From assembly GCF_030272615.1 (NCBI RefSeq), contig NC_081411.1, forward strand, positions 831,004,160-831,068,159: DNA of 64,000 nucleotides, written 5' to 3'. A program made the translations under genes and the position numbers. The notes below the pieces were generated by a model. That model was not told the DNA's origin and did not search any database. It worked only from the letters and a program-made list of their open reading frames with translations. The stretch comes from Cryptomeria japonica (Eukaryota > Streptophyta > Pinopsida > Cupressales > Cupressaceae). Positions 22,753-34,720 of this stretch are shown piece after piece. Every line of letters starts with the position of its first letter. The stretch's first letter is position 1.

Positions 22753-23895
22753 AGAGTTTACAATCCTATTACTAACAAGGTAAAAGTTGCAAGATATGTT
22801 TGTATTGCAAAAAAAGACATTCATGATTGTTCGAAAGTGGAGGATGATGAACTTGCTCAAAGCAAAGTTGTGCTTGTGGAGGACCAAACTCCTTCTCTTA
22901 ACCCTACTCCTAATGCATATCTTTATATTCCTTCTAGTGATAGTGATGATGATAATAATAACTCTACTCCTCATGACTCTTCTTTTAGTGATGAAACCAT
23001 TACTTCTAAAAGAAGACCTAAATGGTTTAAATCTTTAATTCAAGATAGTGATGAATACTTAGCTAGAATGGATAGACTTCAAGCTAGAAGATTTAATTAT
23101 TGTAATTATGCTTTAATGTCTACTATTATTAATTATAATGATCCTAAAACATTTGATCAAGCTAAAAATCAACCACATTGGCAAAAAGCAATGAATGAAG
23201 AATATGATACTTTAATTTCTAACCAAACTTGGGATTTAGTTCCCTTGCCTCATGGTAAAAATCTTGTTTCTTGCAAGTGGCTTTATAAAACTAAATTGAA
23301 TGCTAATGATCAAGTTAATAAATTTAAAGCTAGATTAGTTGTTAGAGGTTTTTGTCAAATTAAAGGCTTAGATTATACTGAAACTTTTGCGCATGTTGCT
23401 AAGATGCCTACAATTAAATTTGTGCTTGCTTTAGCTTCTAGAATGAATTGGCCTATTCACCAAATCGATGTTAAAAGTGATTTTCTTAATGGTGATTTAC
23501 ATGAGGAAATTTATATGTCTCAACCTCCTAGTTTTGATAAGGAAGGTAATGAACATTTAGTTTGCAAGTTAAAGAAATCAATTTATGGTTTGAAGCAATC
23601 TCCTAGGGAATGGTATTCTAAGATTAATGCATTCTTTCTTTCTCAAGGTTTCATTAGAAGTAAAAATGTTCCAAATTTGTATATTAAACATAGCGAAGAT
23701 GACATTGTGATTATTATTTTATATGTAGATGATTTAATTCTAACTTCAAGTTCCAATAATTTGACTTTTGAAATTAAGTTTCAACTCAATCAAAATTTTC
23801 AAATGACTGATTTAGGTCTTTTACATTATTTCTTAGGAATGCAAATTTGGCAAACCTCTAAAGGAATTTTCTTATCTCAAAGTAAATATTCTTAA
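22753..23895 (+). pseudogene. Copia reverse transcriptase
   Basis: It copies the element RNA into DNA. After an acidic linker (DSDDDNNN), HWQKAMNEEYDTLISNQTWD and CKWLYKTKLN begin the domain. DVKSDFLNGDL carries motif A (the usual KTAFLNG is KSDFLNG here) and LYVDDLILTSS the catalytic YVDD near 23716-23750. GLLHYFLGMQI follows. A TAA at 23893-23895 cuts the ORF after SQSKYS; the downstream part stays in frame 1. The rest of the domain is in good order, so it decayed by a few point changes. Confidence 0.9.
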
Positions 23896-24700
23896 AATCT
23901 CATAGATAAGTTTAAAATGAATGATGCTAACCATGTTTCAATTCCTGTTGAATCGGGCACTAAGTTAATGCTTGATATGCAAACTCCACTTGTTGATCCT
24001 ACTTTGTATAGACAATTAGTTGGAAGTTTGAATTATTTAACTCTTACTAGGCCAAATATTGCTTATAGTGTTGGTTTGGTTTCAAGATTTATGTCTAAAC
24101 CTCAACAAACACACTTTAAAGTTGCTAAAACAATTTTAAGATATATTAAAGGAACTATTAATGTAGGTTTTTTTTATGATGCAAATTCTGATTTTACTTT
24201 AAAAGGTTTTACTGATTCTGATCTAGGTGGAGATCCCAATGATGGGAAATCTACTTGTGGTTATTGTTTTTGTGTTGGTTTAGGAGCAATTTCTTGGAAT
24301 AGTAAAAAGCAACAATCTACCTCTCTTGGATCCACTGAAGTTGGGTACAAAGGATGCACTAATGCTTCCAAAGAAGCCTTGTGGCTTAGAAGACTACTTG
24401 AAGATTTGGGTTTACCTCAACACAAACCAACTCCATTGTATTGTGACAACCAAAGTGCCATTTCCTTGGCTAAAAAATCCAATTTTTTGTGCAAGGACAA
24501 AACACATTGCTCTCCAACACCACTTTATTAGAGAACAAATTGAAGACAAGCAAGTTTCACTCCTCTATTGCAAAGGGGAAAACCAAGTTGCTGATATTTT
24601 GACCAAGCCACTTTGTAAAAAAAAGTTCCAATTTCATTGTAAAAATCTTGGTTTGCAACCCATTGAAGGGTTTGATGTAAACTCCCCAAGTAAAGCTTGA
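23896..24700 (+). pseudogene. Copia RNase H, frameshifted near the end
   Basis: Frame 1 has LVGSLNYLTLTRPNIAY and the RNase H motifs GFTDSDLGGD (first Asp) and LYCDNQSAI (Asp). The central motif reads GSTEVGYKG where S-T-E-A-E-Y is usual, so the second Glu is Gly. One extra A in the run after GGCT (about 24470-24476) moves the frame to 2, where NPIFCARTKHI and QVADILTKPL complete the protein to TGA at 24698-24700. Confidence 0.9.
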
Positions 24701-24707
24701 GGGGGGG
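24700..24707 (+). promoter_or_regulatory. Polypurine tract
   Basis: AGGGGGGG directly precedes the 3' LTR and is the expected primer site for plus-strand DNA synthesis. Confidence 0.8.
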
Positions 24708-25007
24708 TATTAGAATATTTAATCTTTACTTGGCTTAGGTTTATTTGTATTTAATTTGGGATATTCCTTTGGAATCCCTACATGTAATTTTTCCTCTAGT
24801 ACATGTGTGAGGACAAGTCATTTCTTTTATTTTCTTTTATTAAGGGATATTATATTTCCTCCTTAAGAGGATGTGGACACATGGCGCACACATTTTATGA
24901 ATGGTAGCAGTCATAGATTTGGGAGTTACTTTGTAACTCCCCTCCTCATCTCTATTTAAGAGATGTCTCCTCTCTCATTTCTTCTTAACGATGTTATTGT
25001 AAAAGAG

Positions 25008-25094
<87 letters not shown>

Positions 25095-25280
25095 AGGCAT
25101 TGCCTCATTCATAATATCACAAGGGGTTTTTCTTTGCTTTTCCCCTTTCAAAAGTTCTTGTGCCTCCTTCACATTCGGGTGATTGCTCCAAGGTTTTTGC
25201 ATTTCTCTTGGTAACATTTACTTCATCAATAAACTTACTTGGATTTTGTTTTTCTTTCCTTGCTCTTGTATTTCCTTTCA
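24708..25280 (+). repeat. 3' LTR of the Copia element
   Basis: It aligns end to end with 18589-19140. It starts TATTAG instead of TGTTAG, so the terminal TG is mutated. The (CT)n tract (about 25010-25089) is nearly twice as long as in the 5' copy. Confidence 0.95.
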
Positions 25281-25544
25281 CAATTGAATAATATGAAACC
25301 ATTTCCTTAAATTATCACCAAATTAATCATGTGTGGATTACCTGTAGACACCTCAATTTGATTAATTTAACTAATTGAATTTACTATCCTAAGTGTACCT
25401 TTAATTAAATTATTGCGTATTATTCAATTAATTAGTGTTCCCTCCTTCTAGCTAATTAATCTTATTAATTACGCTATAGTCCTCCTTTAAGTAATTATTT
25501 GGAAATCATAAATAATTTAATTAATTAAATTTGACCATTTTCTT

Positions 25545-26100
25545 CTATTAAATAAATCAAATGCATAAATTGATTATTTAATTCATTTTGACTTTTTCCT
25601 CTTAATTCCCTCATAGAATTAATTACTTAAATTAATTAATTATATTTTCTCACATGTCTACTAACTTTAATCCTCCTTCAACTCACACCTAACCTTTCCT
25701 CTAATCCAACCCACCTAGCTATCCATAGTTTTTAGTCAACATTCCAAAATATCTTAAATATCCTAATATTTGTGAAAATATATTCATATTTGGAAATGAG
25801 TCCCCTTTTAATTAATTATTTAATAATCATAAATTAATTAATTAATTAAATTCACCTCCTTCTATTAAATAAATCAAATGCATAGTTTGACTATTTAATT
25901 CATTTTTTGTCCCTTTCATCTTAATTCCCTCATAGAATTAAATAAATAAATTCTATTTCCCCACATGTGTCCTAACTCTAACCCTTATCTAACCCTTTCC
26001 TCTAGCCTAAACCACCTAACTAACCAAGGGTTTAGTCAACCTTATCCCTTATCCCTAATTATGTGTGTATTTCCTAAAATTTGGGAAAATGTCCCAAATA
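25545..26100 (+). repeat. About 317-bp tandem duplication inside the Tat LTR
   Basis: CTATTAAATAAATCAAATGC at 25545 recurs at 25862, followed in both by TTAATTCCCTCATAGAATTAA, a CACATGT box, ACCTAACC-type C-rich runs and TTAGTCAAC. The copies are diverged but collinear. Confidence 0.75.
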
Positions 26101-26340
26101 TCTTAAACCATGGAAATATCCTCATTTTTGGAGGAACCATTTCCTAAAATTTGGGGAAAATATCCAAATGTCTTAAACTATGGAAATATCCTCATTTTTG
26201 GAGGAACCGTTTACTAAAATTTGGGGAAAATATCTCAAATATCCCAAGTCATGGAAATCTTCTCATTTTGGAAGGGAACCAAATTGCCTAAAATTTGGGA
26301 AAATATCCCAAATTTCCTAAACCATGAGAATATCCCTATT
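26068..26340 (+). repeat. Four ~70-bp tandem units inside the Tat LTR
   Basis: Each unit has CCTAAAATTTGGG, AAAATATCCCAAAT, AAACCATGGAAATATCC and TCATTTTTGGAGGAACC in that order. They are imperfect copies, the last one being the most diverged. Confidence 0.75.
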
Positions 26341-26359
26341 TTGTTATCTCTTTTAGAAT

Positions 26360-26790
26360 AGAATCTTCCAATTTGGGTGTCTCATTCTCAAATAGGCATG
26401 TGTCCATTCTCAAATAGGCATGTGTCCATTTTCCATGACCCTTGCCCTTCTCAAGGACACCTGTCATTTTCAAGGACAAGTGTCTCATTTAGTCAACCTT
26501 ATCCTCTTTCCCTCACCATATGTGTGCGCATTCCCAAATATCTTGAATTTCCTAATATTTAGGGAAATTTCATAAAATTTGGGAAAATATCCTCATTATC
26601 TTGATATTTTAAAATCATTTCATATTTGGAATTGAAACTTCTTATTTGGTTGTCTCTCTCTCAAATAGGCATGTGTCCTCAGGGACACTTGTCATTATTT
26701 TCCATGAGACTTGCCCTTCTCAAGGACACTTGTCATTTTCGTCCATGACACTTGCCATTTTCAAGGACAAGTGTCCCATTTTCATGTCTC
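26360..26790 (+). repeat. Duplicated AAGGACA-rich segment of the Tat LTR
   Basis: CTCAAATAGGCATGTGTCC occurs at about 26388, 26411 and 26661, and CTTGCCCTTCTCAAGGACAC at about 26441 and 26709. AAGGACAAGTGTC also recurs. Short units are nested in a ~270-bp repeat. Confidence 0.65.
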
Positions 26791-27177
26791 TTCTTCTCCC
26801 ATCTTGGCCTATTTAATCCTCTCATTTTCCTTCACAATCCATCCACTTTCATTTTCATACCCTCATAATGCAGAAATGCTCAGTCATTTTACATTCATTT
26901 AGCAACCATCTTTGCATCTCATTGTAGTTTAATCAATTTTGCATTCACTATCATGGATAGCAATCAAGTATCTACCATATACCAAGCACACATCAAATCA
27001 GGGGACAATCAAATCAAAGGAGAAAAATAGAGTTTGTGCTTTAATTAGTTTTAGGTTGTTTGTCTAGTTTTCTTTCTTCTTAACGTCCTAGTCTTGAGTG
27101 TGGTTAAAATATGTGTCTATTAATTTCTTATTTTATTTTTTCAATAATTTACATTTACAATTTTCTGCATACATTTT

Positions 27178-27195
27178 TGGCACGCCCAGTGGGAC
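27178..27195 (+). promoter_or_regulatory. Putative primer binding site of the Tat element
   Basis: TGGCACGCCCAGTGGGAC begins with TGG, as a site complementary to a tRNA CCA end must. Similar sequences follow the LTR in plant Tat-type elements. The priming tRNA was not identified. Confidence 0.5.
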
Positions 27196-29155
27196 TCACT
27201 TCACAGGTCCATCTCATGTTTTTTTGTTGTTTTAGTGTGTTATATTGCAAATTTTTGACACTTGCAAGCAAAAACACGAGAATACAAGTGGATTTCCACC
27301 TCGACGGAAGTCTTTTTCATCTCAATTTCACTTTCTAAAAGTAACAGGATTACTTTGTGAAGTGGTGGGAATGCTCTATGTTTCTATTTTCTATCATTTT
27401 CTCAAATTTAAATTTTCTTAGCTTATTGCTAACTTTCTAATGCTTGTTGTTTGATTGGGTTTTGCTAACATTTGTGTAGTTGCATCGCTTCTCAAAGACC
27501 TCAAAGCTCAAAACTCTAACACATTTGTTGCAGGGCCACCAAAGAGGGGTGCATTTGTAAATAATTGTATATCACAATGAATCATGTTTCTTCTCTTAAT
27601 TAGAAAATATTTTAATTTCATAAATGAATGAACCTCTTTATTTTGTGTTTGTCATATTTGTGTGTGTGAATGGACCTACTACTAACACACACCATCCTCT
27701 CCCTTGGCTTTCATGGTCCTGGGTGCAAGAGAAAAGTGTTAGTAATGCTCAATTTCTTCTTTTAGGTAGAAGGGCATGCCTCCTGAGTAGCCAATAAGGT
27801 TGGGTGAGAGGGAACAACCCAAACGGTACTCTTTCGATCCGCTATATAAAATTTGTGGTTTTGGTGAAAGCCATAATCAACTAGTGTCGTTGTGTTATGC
27901 TGATGGTTTCCCTCACTATCTACATGCAAATGCCTTTGTGGTCTTGATGAAAGTCAAAATCCCCTAGTTCTTGTGTGGCAGATGCGTAAAAACCCGTGTT
28001 CTACAGGCTGGGATATCTCTTAAATGAGTTATCCATCGCATGTATAACCACCAAATTACCCTGAAAGTACCTCCACTATGAACCAAATTATTTATAGTTG
28101 CCAAAAACCTTCTACTTGTTCACTCAGGTGTTATGATACGTGCATACTGAAGAAACTCCTCATGTACCCTTCAACTTGAGATAGTAAATTTCTCGGGATC
28201 TTTAGGTCCTTAGAAATTCAAAGTTTGGCATTCCCAAGAAGTTTGTGTTGTGGAGTGGAGCCAGTCATACCAAGCTTCTATCTATCCAACTGAATGTGGT
28301 TTTCTGGGCAACGGGATTCAACAAGTATTGTCATTTGACTAACCTAAGATGTACATGATTGTTAATGCATTTATCATACTTGCATGCTTGATGTGTTTGT
28401 CTCGCAAACAATCTTTTGCCAAAATCAGTCTAAGTTGTCAAACATCACATTTCACATAGTCTTAGTCATTACCATCCTTCAATGGGTTTTCTCCTTATTA
28501 TCTTGTTGTGTTGCCAGAATTTTGTTTTCATTTGGGCCTGTTGTTGCTCAAGCTTGGTGTCGAAACTTTTTAGCATCATCATTATCATCTACTAGACTCT
28601 CGATTTGCATTGTCACTTTTATCACTCTAGTTTCATTTCATCATCTTGGTCATCATTTCAATTTTGCCTCGTTACTATCGTTAGTTTACATCAGTTGTCA
28701 TACTTTGTTCCTAAAGTCAGGGATTGATTTTTTAGTTAAGTCAAATCTTTTAATCCAATCATAAAACTTTCCCAAGTTCATCAAATCAAATCAATAGAAG
28801 GTCTTTTTGTCACCCTTGTTCTCACATCCTAAATTGCAAATCTACATCCTATTTTTACCTTATATTATTACTAGCTCTTTTGATAATATTGAGTTTAGAG
28901 CTTAGTTTACATCATTGTGGTCTTGTTACTTCAAGCCAGAGGTCTAGTCTATAATTTATTTTGTTACTTGAGTGTATCCTCTTGAGTATCCTTGAAGTCG
29001 CGTCATTAAAATTAAATTATCCATTTGCAATTTGAGTACCAAATTATTCTAATCAATCATCTTGTTCATTCTTTTGTCAACCAATCAGTTAATCCAAATC
29101 TTTGACTTTAACTTAGTTCATGCCCATCACCACTTGATCCCAGTCTAGACAATCG
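27196..29155 (+). other. Untranslated leader of the Tat element
   Basis: About 2 kb without a supported ORF. It is T-rich with no clear repeats. Confidence 0.6.
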
Positions 29156-31252
29156 ATGGAACAACAATCTTCTTTGTTAGGAGTAGGGACATTTGATCCA
29201 CAACTAAATCATGATTTGGGTCTTAACCCCATTGTACCAAAAAGTGTTCATGTCACTTTTCATCCACTTAATCCAGTTGCCACTAAAGAAACTATGGTTA
29301 ATCAGCCAAATGAGATTGACATTCCAGTCAATCATATTGATCAATTTCTTTCAAACCTACACAATATTTGCTAATATGGTTTCCCAAGGTATGACCATTA
29401 TGTCACCCTAAGCGCCTAGAATTGCTAATCCTCAAGGGTCATCTCAATAGTATATACCTTCACAACAACCCTCATCAATGCCACTTTCAATCCAAGCTTC
29501 GGTAACACCACGACAACAAAATATCCCACTCACATCAATAGAAATACCACCTTTGGACATGATGGCAAGACATTATCAACCTTTTTACGATCCTTCCTCA
29601 AGCCTTATGTCATCTCCAGCCTCAGGAGGAGTCATCTACAATGCACCCACTAATGTACCATCTATGCAGCTCACTACTTCAATTCTCATGGTTGCTCAAA
29701 TTCCCATGACTTCTACCATAGTTCACATGGCCCCTTTCATTAATCCAGTTACAAGACCATTGAATTTACCTTCTACACAAACACTAACTTGGACCATAGG
29801 AATGCCAAGTTATCCTCCACCATCTTCTACATAGGCCATGATTGGGAGCATGAGTTACATAACACCAACATCATATGTGTCTCCTCATGTACAATCTATG
29901 CCACAGATTGTTACTACACCACAGCATCAACCTCAAGTGACTACACCAGCTATTGTCTCACAAACACGATTTAGTTACTTGATCATCTTCATCTAATATT
30001 GTTTCAAATGTGCAACAATTGCAGGTGTTATTCATCAATATCCTCTATTATATAGTACGTCACAACCTAATGTATCTCATCCAAGCTATATTGGAGGTAG
30101 TTATTTGCAAGGTAGTGTTCCTCAAATTCAACAACCTCAAAATGTGCAGTATCAACAACAATACATCCCTTCACAATAGAATGTGGCAACTTACTCGCAG
30201 TCACCTCAATATCAACAACAACAACCACCTCAATATCAACAACAAAAAATGCCTTTTGTTCAACAAAATGTTCTCATTTATCATAACATGATAGGCTATC
30301 AATATCCACAACAACAACCAAGTTATACTCACCCATCTCAAATGGCATCTCAAACACCACTTTATCAACCAACAATGCCATCTCCTGAGTCGTTCCCAGT
30401 AAATAATAAATGGGAATAAATTAAGGTAGCTCTCAAAACATTACAAGACAATAATTTCGAGAAGGTTTTCAAATTTGATGAGTTTTGTCCATCTTCATTT
30501 GATAAGTTAATTTGCCACCTCAATCTTATCATAGTCCTCAAATGTCAACAGCACATGTGCAAACTAATCATACAAATGTCATCACTGTTTCTCAAGCTCC
30601 TCCTCGACAAACAAATTACAACAACCCAAGGCGTCAGTTTACACCTATGGGGAAACCATTGGATTTCATCTTCAAGCATATGGAGCAGCATAATATGGTC
30701 ATGTATCCACAAACAATATTGTTTGATGAGTCTAAACCCAAGCCTAATTGGTATAAAGAGAATGAGTAATGTTCTTATCATCGTGTCAAGGGTCATGCAA
30801 CAAACAAATGCATGAAGCTTAAACATATAGTCCAATATCTTATTGACCAGGGAAAAGGTGATGTTGACCCTACCACAGGAAAGTCACCCAATGTGAACCT
30901 AGGTATGTGTAAGGATGCTCTTCCTAAACATCAAGGCGAGGCTAGTATGTTAAATGCAGGACAATCCTATACAACCAATAACAGCAACTATAACAAAGTC
31001 TCGTTTAATTATGGTGGTACGATGGGTTTTATTACCCAAGTAGAAGATCATGCCAATATGATTCGTGTCAAGGGAGTTGATACTCAATGTGCCACAACTA
31101 CTAGAAGAGCTCGCATGATAGTTCTTGGAGCTCCACCCCCTACCAAACCTCAAGTTCATGTGTCAACACAATACAATATTCTTGAACACTTAGGGAAGAC
31201 CCCTGCATATATCTCTATTTTAGATTTGTTAAAATCTTCACCTACTCATTAG
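29156..31252 (+). pseudogene. Tat gag, heavily decayed
   Basis: ATG at 29156 (MEQQSSLLGVGTFDPQ) opens a protein that changes between frames 2 and 3 with many stops. It is rich in Pro, Gln, Thr and Ser, with tracts such as PQYQQQQPPQYQQQ (30200-30250). A capsid core was not recognised. Near 30600 the C-terminal gag region appears (RRQFTPMGKPL), then the zinc-binding CSYHRVKGHATNKCMKLK (30770-30823), typical of Tat gag. ISILDLLKSSPTH ends at TAG 31250-31252. Confidence 0.7.
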
Positions 31253-31948
31253 GAGATTCATAATCGTGCATTGCAAGAAACTCATGTGCGTAGCAACATA
31301 GATCCTACGTAATTTCAAGCTTTGATAGTAAATTTATCTGCCACATACCATCTCATTTTCACCCAATCTAATGCCATGGTTCTTGATCCCAATCATATAT
31401 GTTTGCTTAATATCAAAGCCATTATCAAGCACTACAAAGTAAAGCAAGTTCTGATCGATAATGGTTCTGCCCTAAATCTTTGTACATTGAAATTTGTTAC
31501 ACAAGTAGGGTATACTGTCATGGATTTGCATGACCAATGCATCACTATCAAAGCATATGACAATGTAGAGAGAAGCTTAATGGGGATGATCAATCTTCGA
31601 ATTTAGGTGGGCCAAGTAACATAGGATACTCTTGACACGTTGTTCCATCTGGATCTTCCATTTAACATCCTTCTTGGTTGCCCATGGATCCATGCCATGC
31701 AATCTGTGTCATCCACTTATCATCAATATTTAAATTTTCCATACCAAGGTTGTGAAATTATTATTTGTGTTGACACTCAACCATTTGAGTATTGTCATGC
31801 TCCTGATGCATCTTTCCCATATTCTCATCATTTCCCAAGTATCAACATTGGAATCCCTCAAACTACTCCATCATCCTCTTATGTTGACCCTGAATCCATA
31901 CTCACTACTGCTAAGGAAAAAAAATTCATTTCATTTGCCTTTTCCTAG
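31253..31948 (+). pseudogene. Tat aspartic protease
   Basis: Frame 2. Protease cleaves the gag-pol polyprotein. LIDNGSALNLC (31454-31483 region) is the active-site segment; D-N-G-S-A-L-N is the usual form in this lineage. LPFNILLGCPWIHAM (about 31655-31700) is the typical flap-downstream segment. Stops at 31310, 31604 and 31619 interrupt it. Confidence 0.75.
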
Positions 31949-33044
31949 CTCAAGATCAACGACACTGACTGTGGTGAATATGCTCTACAAGGAACCCTTG
32001 CAGTGGGTGCATTACCTTTAGATCCTCATACCCATGGAAAACCTACCAAAGAGTAGAAGAAGAAAGAACCTGTGGTCAGAATGTGTGGTTCTACTACATT
32101 CGAATCTCATGGTGGACTTAATCATGAGTTCATAGAAGGAGATATCAATCGGTGGATTTTCATAAATGTTGTTGTAGACAATGATATCTATCTTAATCAC
32201 TTCAAAGAGAAATACCTAGTAACGCACAAATTGGCTACCAAGAAATGTGATTACCAATTATGGAGGATTAGGACAAGAGGAACATGGAACTAGAAGACCT
32301 ATTGACCCAATTTCAAATGTTCATCATTACGGGCTTGTTTTTTAACCTTCTTCTCATGAAGCCTCAACTTTGACAAGCACTTTTGGAAACAATGAAAACG
32401 TTTCAGTTGATATCGAAGACATACCTAAGGAGGTTGTCAAACAAGCGTACGATGATATGGATAGCTCCTCATCCTTTGGCACATCTACCCTCTTTGACAC
32501 ATCTATTATCTTGATTGACCTTCCCCTTCACCATCCTGAACTCATTGATTAGGGTCAAACTATTGCACACCTTGATGCATTCCATAGTCATGGCATGTTA
32601 TTGCAATTCTTGGGAGCGACTAAGTGTGCACCATATTATCATCCAACTCTAAATACAATGTACAAGTTGGATCCTCAAGGCTACTATAGGGAAGAGGGGA
32701 TACTTAACCACAAAAGTGAAAAATAATTGAAAAACCAGTTGTCTACAACTGAAAACCTTTCTGAGGGACCTATAGATCCTTAAAAAGTAAAGACAAAGGG
32801 AGTATCTTCTAGTGAAAACCTTTCTGAGGCACTAGAAGATGAGGATTCCCCCCTTCCTCTCATCGACATACAAGTTCTTGATAAATCCCCAATTATCATT
32901 GATGAAGCAAGAGAAGTTAATTTGGGAATTGCAAAAAATCCTCGAATTACTTATGTGGCAGCATCTTTGTCTAATGAAGAGTTTCAAGTTTTCCTTCAAA
33001 TCCTTCACAAGTGACCTATCAACTTTGCATGGTCTTATGCAGAC
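31949..33044 (+). pseudogene. Linker between Tat protease and reverse transcriptase
   Basis: Decayed coding sequence in several frames with many stops. The phrase AGTGAAAACCTTTCTGAGG occurs near 32744 (variant) and 32810, a short internal duplication. No domain recognised. Confidence 0.5.
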
Positions 33045-33790
33045 ATGCCTGGGCTTGATCCTGAGTTTTTTGTACATCACTTGGTCATTGATCCAAATGT
33101 TAAACCTGTTAAACAAAAGCCTCAAAAGATACATCCTCGAATTGCATTATTGGTCAAAGCAGAGTTGGAAAAACTGTTAGAGATAAAGTTTATCCAACCA
33201 ATTGATTATTCAAAATGGATTTCTAACATAGTATCTATTTCTAAACCCAATGGAGCTATCTGAGTTTGCACGGATTTCAAAGATTTCAAGAAAGCATGTC
33301 CCAAAGATGATTTTCCACTTCCCAACATTGATATCCTAGTTGATTTAACAGTAGGACATGAAATGTTTTCCCTTATGGATGGTTTTTCAAGTTACATTGA
33401 GTTAAAAATTGCAAAGAATGATCAACATAAAACAACATTTACCACTCCCTAGAGAACATTTGTTATCAGGTTACGTCCTTTGGTCTCAAAAATGCAGGTG
33501 CCATATACCAACACCACTATGACAGTAATATTCCATGACCTCATGCATAAGATACTGGAAGATTATGTAGATGATACCCTAGGAAAATAAAAAACTAGGG
33601 CAGAACATCCAGCTATCCTTGAACAAATTTTTGAATGTTTGGCTAAGTACAAGTTGTGCCTCAATCCTAAAAACTGTGTATTTGGAGTTACATCAGGTAA
33701 ACTCCTAGGTTTCATAGTTTTCAGGCGTGGTATAGAAGTTGATCCTAAGAAAGTCAAGGCAGTCCTAGAAATGCCTCCTTAAAAATTGAA
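33045..33790 (+). pseudogene. Tat reverse transcriptase, decayed
   Basis: Frame 3 begins PGLDPEFFVHHLVIDP and reads AELEKLLEIKFIQPIDYSKW and ISKPNGAI. After a TGA, TDFKDFKKACPKDDFPLP, FSLMDGFSSYIELKIA and HKTTFTTP follow, the usual Gypsy motifs with the catalytic Asp of LMDG. The W after TTP is a stop (TAG). After a frame change LEDYVDDTLGK holds the YVDD motif (33550-33590), and KYKLCLNPKNCVFGV follows. At least four stops. Confidence 0.85.
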
Positions 33791-34434
33791 GAATTCGTGG
33801 TCTCCAAGGAAAGCTACAATTTGTTAGATGCTTTATTACCCAACTTACAAATAAATGCCAGCCATTCACACCTTTTCTTAAAAAGGGTACAAAGTTTAAG
33901 TGGGATGATCAATGTTAGCAAGCATTTGACGAAATAAAAAAATAGCTGGCTCATTCTCCAATATTAATACCACCAATTTTAAGATGACCATTCCTTTTGT
34001 ATATCTTGGTTACTCCAGTTGTAGTGGGAGCGCTCCTTTCCCAACATGATGATCAAGGAAAAGAACGTGTCATTTACTACATCAGTCGAACCTTGGTAGG
34101 GTATGAGCTCAATTACTCACCCACGGAAAAGGCATGTCTAGTTGTTGTTTTTTGTTCATAAAAGATTCAACATTACATGCTAAGTCATACTATTAAGCTC
34201 ATTTGTAAGATTGATCCTTTGAAGTACCTGTTATCAAAGACAAGCCCTACTGGTCATATGGCTAAATGGGTCATGTTGCTTAGTGAATTTGATATACAAT
34301 ATGTAGACAGAAAGGCCATTAAAGGACAGGTAATTGCAGACCAACTATCAGAAACACCCCTAACAAATACTCATCCATTAGTTGCAAAATTTCCAAATGA
34401 ATATGTTTGCACAATCACAACACAGGTTCCCTAG
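33791..34434 (+). pseudogene. Tat Gypsy-type RNase H
   Basis: RNase H tethered to reverse transcriptase: VVVGALLSQHDDQGKERVIYYISRT (34019-34090) and NYSPTEKACLVVV follow the Gypsy order; HMAKWVMLLSEFDIQYV (34256-34306) and KGQVIADQLSETPL close it. There are several stops upstream. The first catalytic Asp is not evident, as expected where a second RNase H is present. Confidence 0.75.
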
Positions 34435-34720
34435 AAACTTTATTTTGATGGTTCACATACACAAAATGGATTAGGGGCAAGGTTCTTATTTGTGATGCCA
34501 CAAGGGGATCTCAATCCTAAATCTTTCAAGTTGTATTTCCCATGCACCAATAATATTGCTACATATGAAGGTCTTATCGTCGATCTCAAAATAACTATAT
34601 AATGGAATATTGTAGATATTTTTTCTTATGGGGATTCACAATTGGTTGTCAAACAGGTGAATGATGAATACCAAACTAAGGATGATAAGTTGTTACCATA
34701 TAAAAAGATGGTTGATGATC
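34435..34720 (+). pseudogene. Second, archaeal-type RNase H of the Tat element
   Basis: LYFDGSHTQNGLGA (34440-34480) gives the first Asp, NNIATYEGLIVDLK (34550-34591) the Glu and SYGDSQLVVKQV (34625-34660) the second Asp. A TAA lies between Glu and Asp motifs. A second RNase H of this type after the Gypsy one is a known mark of the plant Tat clade, and fixes the lineage. Confidence 0.8.

Larger units (their letters stand above)
18589..25280 (+). mobile_element. Ty1/Copia LTR retrotransposon, structurally complete, coding-defective
   Basis: Two LTRs (18589-19140 and 24708-25280), a tRNA-Met-type primer binding site directly after the left LTR, a purine tract directly before the right LTR, and identical CAATT duplications at 18584-18588 and 25281-25285 define the element. 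The order gag, protease, integrase, reverse transcriptase, RNase H is that of Copia. By hand count the LTRs differ at roughly 20-25 positions over about 470 aligned bases outside the CT tract, so it is not a very recent insertion. Four in-frame stops, a gag/pol frame break and one late frameshift disable it. Confidence 0.95.
25343..27173 (+). repeat. 5' LTR of a Tat-type Ty3/Gypsy element
   Basis: It starts TGTAGACACCTCAATTTG and ends CTGCATACA, five bases before a putative primer binding site. About 1.83 kb long. No second copy lies in the window, so the borders rest on the termini and the site after them. Much of it consists of internal duplications (see the repeats at 25545-26100, 26068-26340 and 26360-26790). 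Confidence 0.6.
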
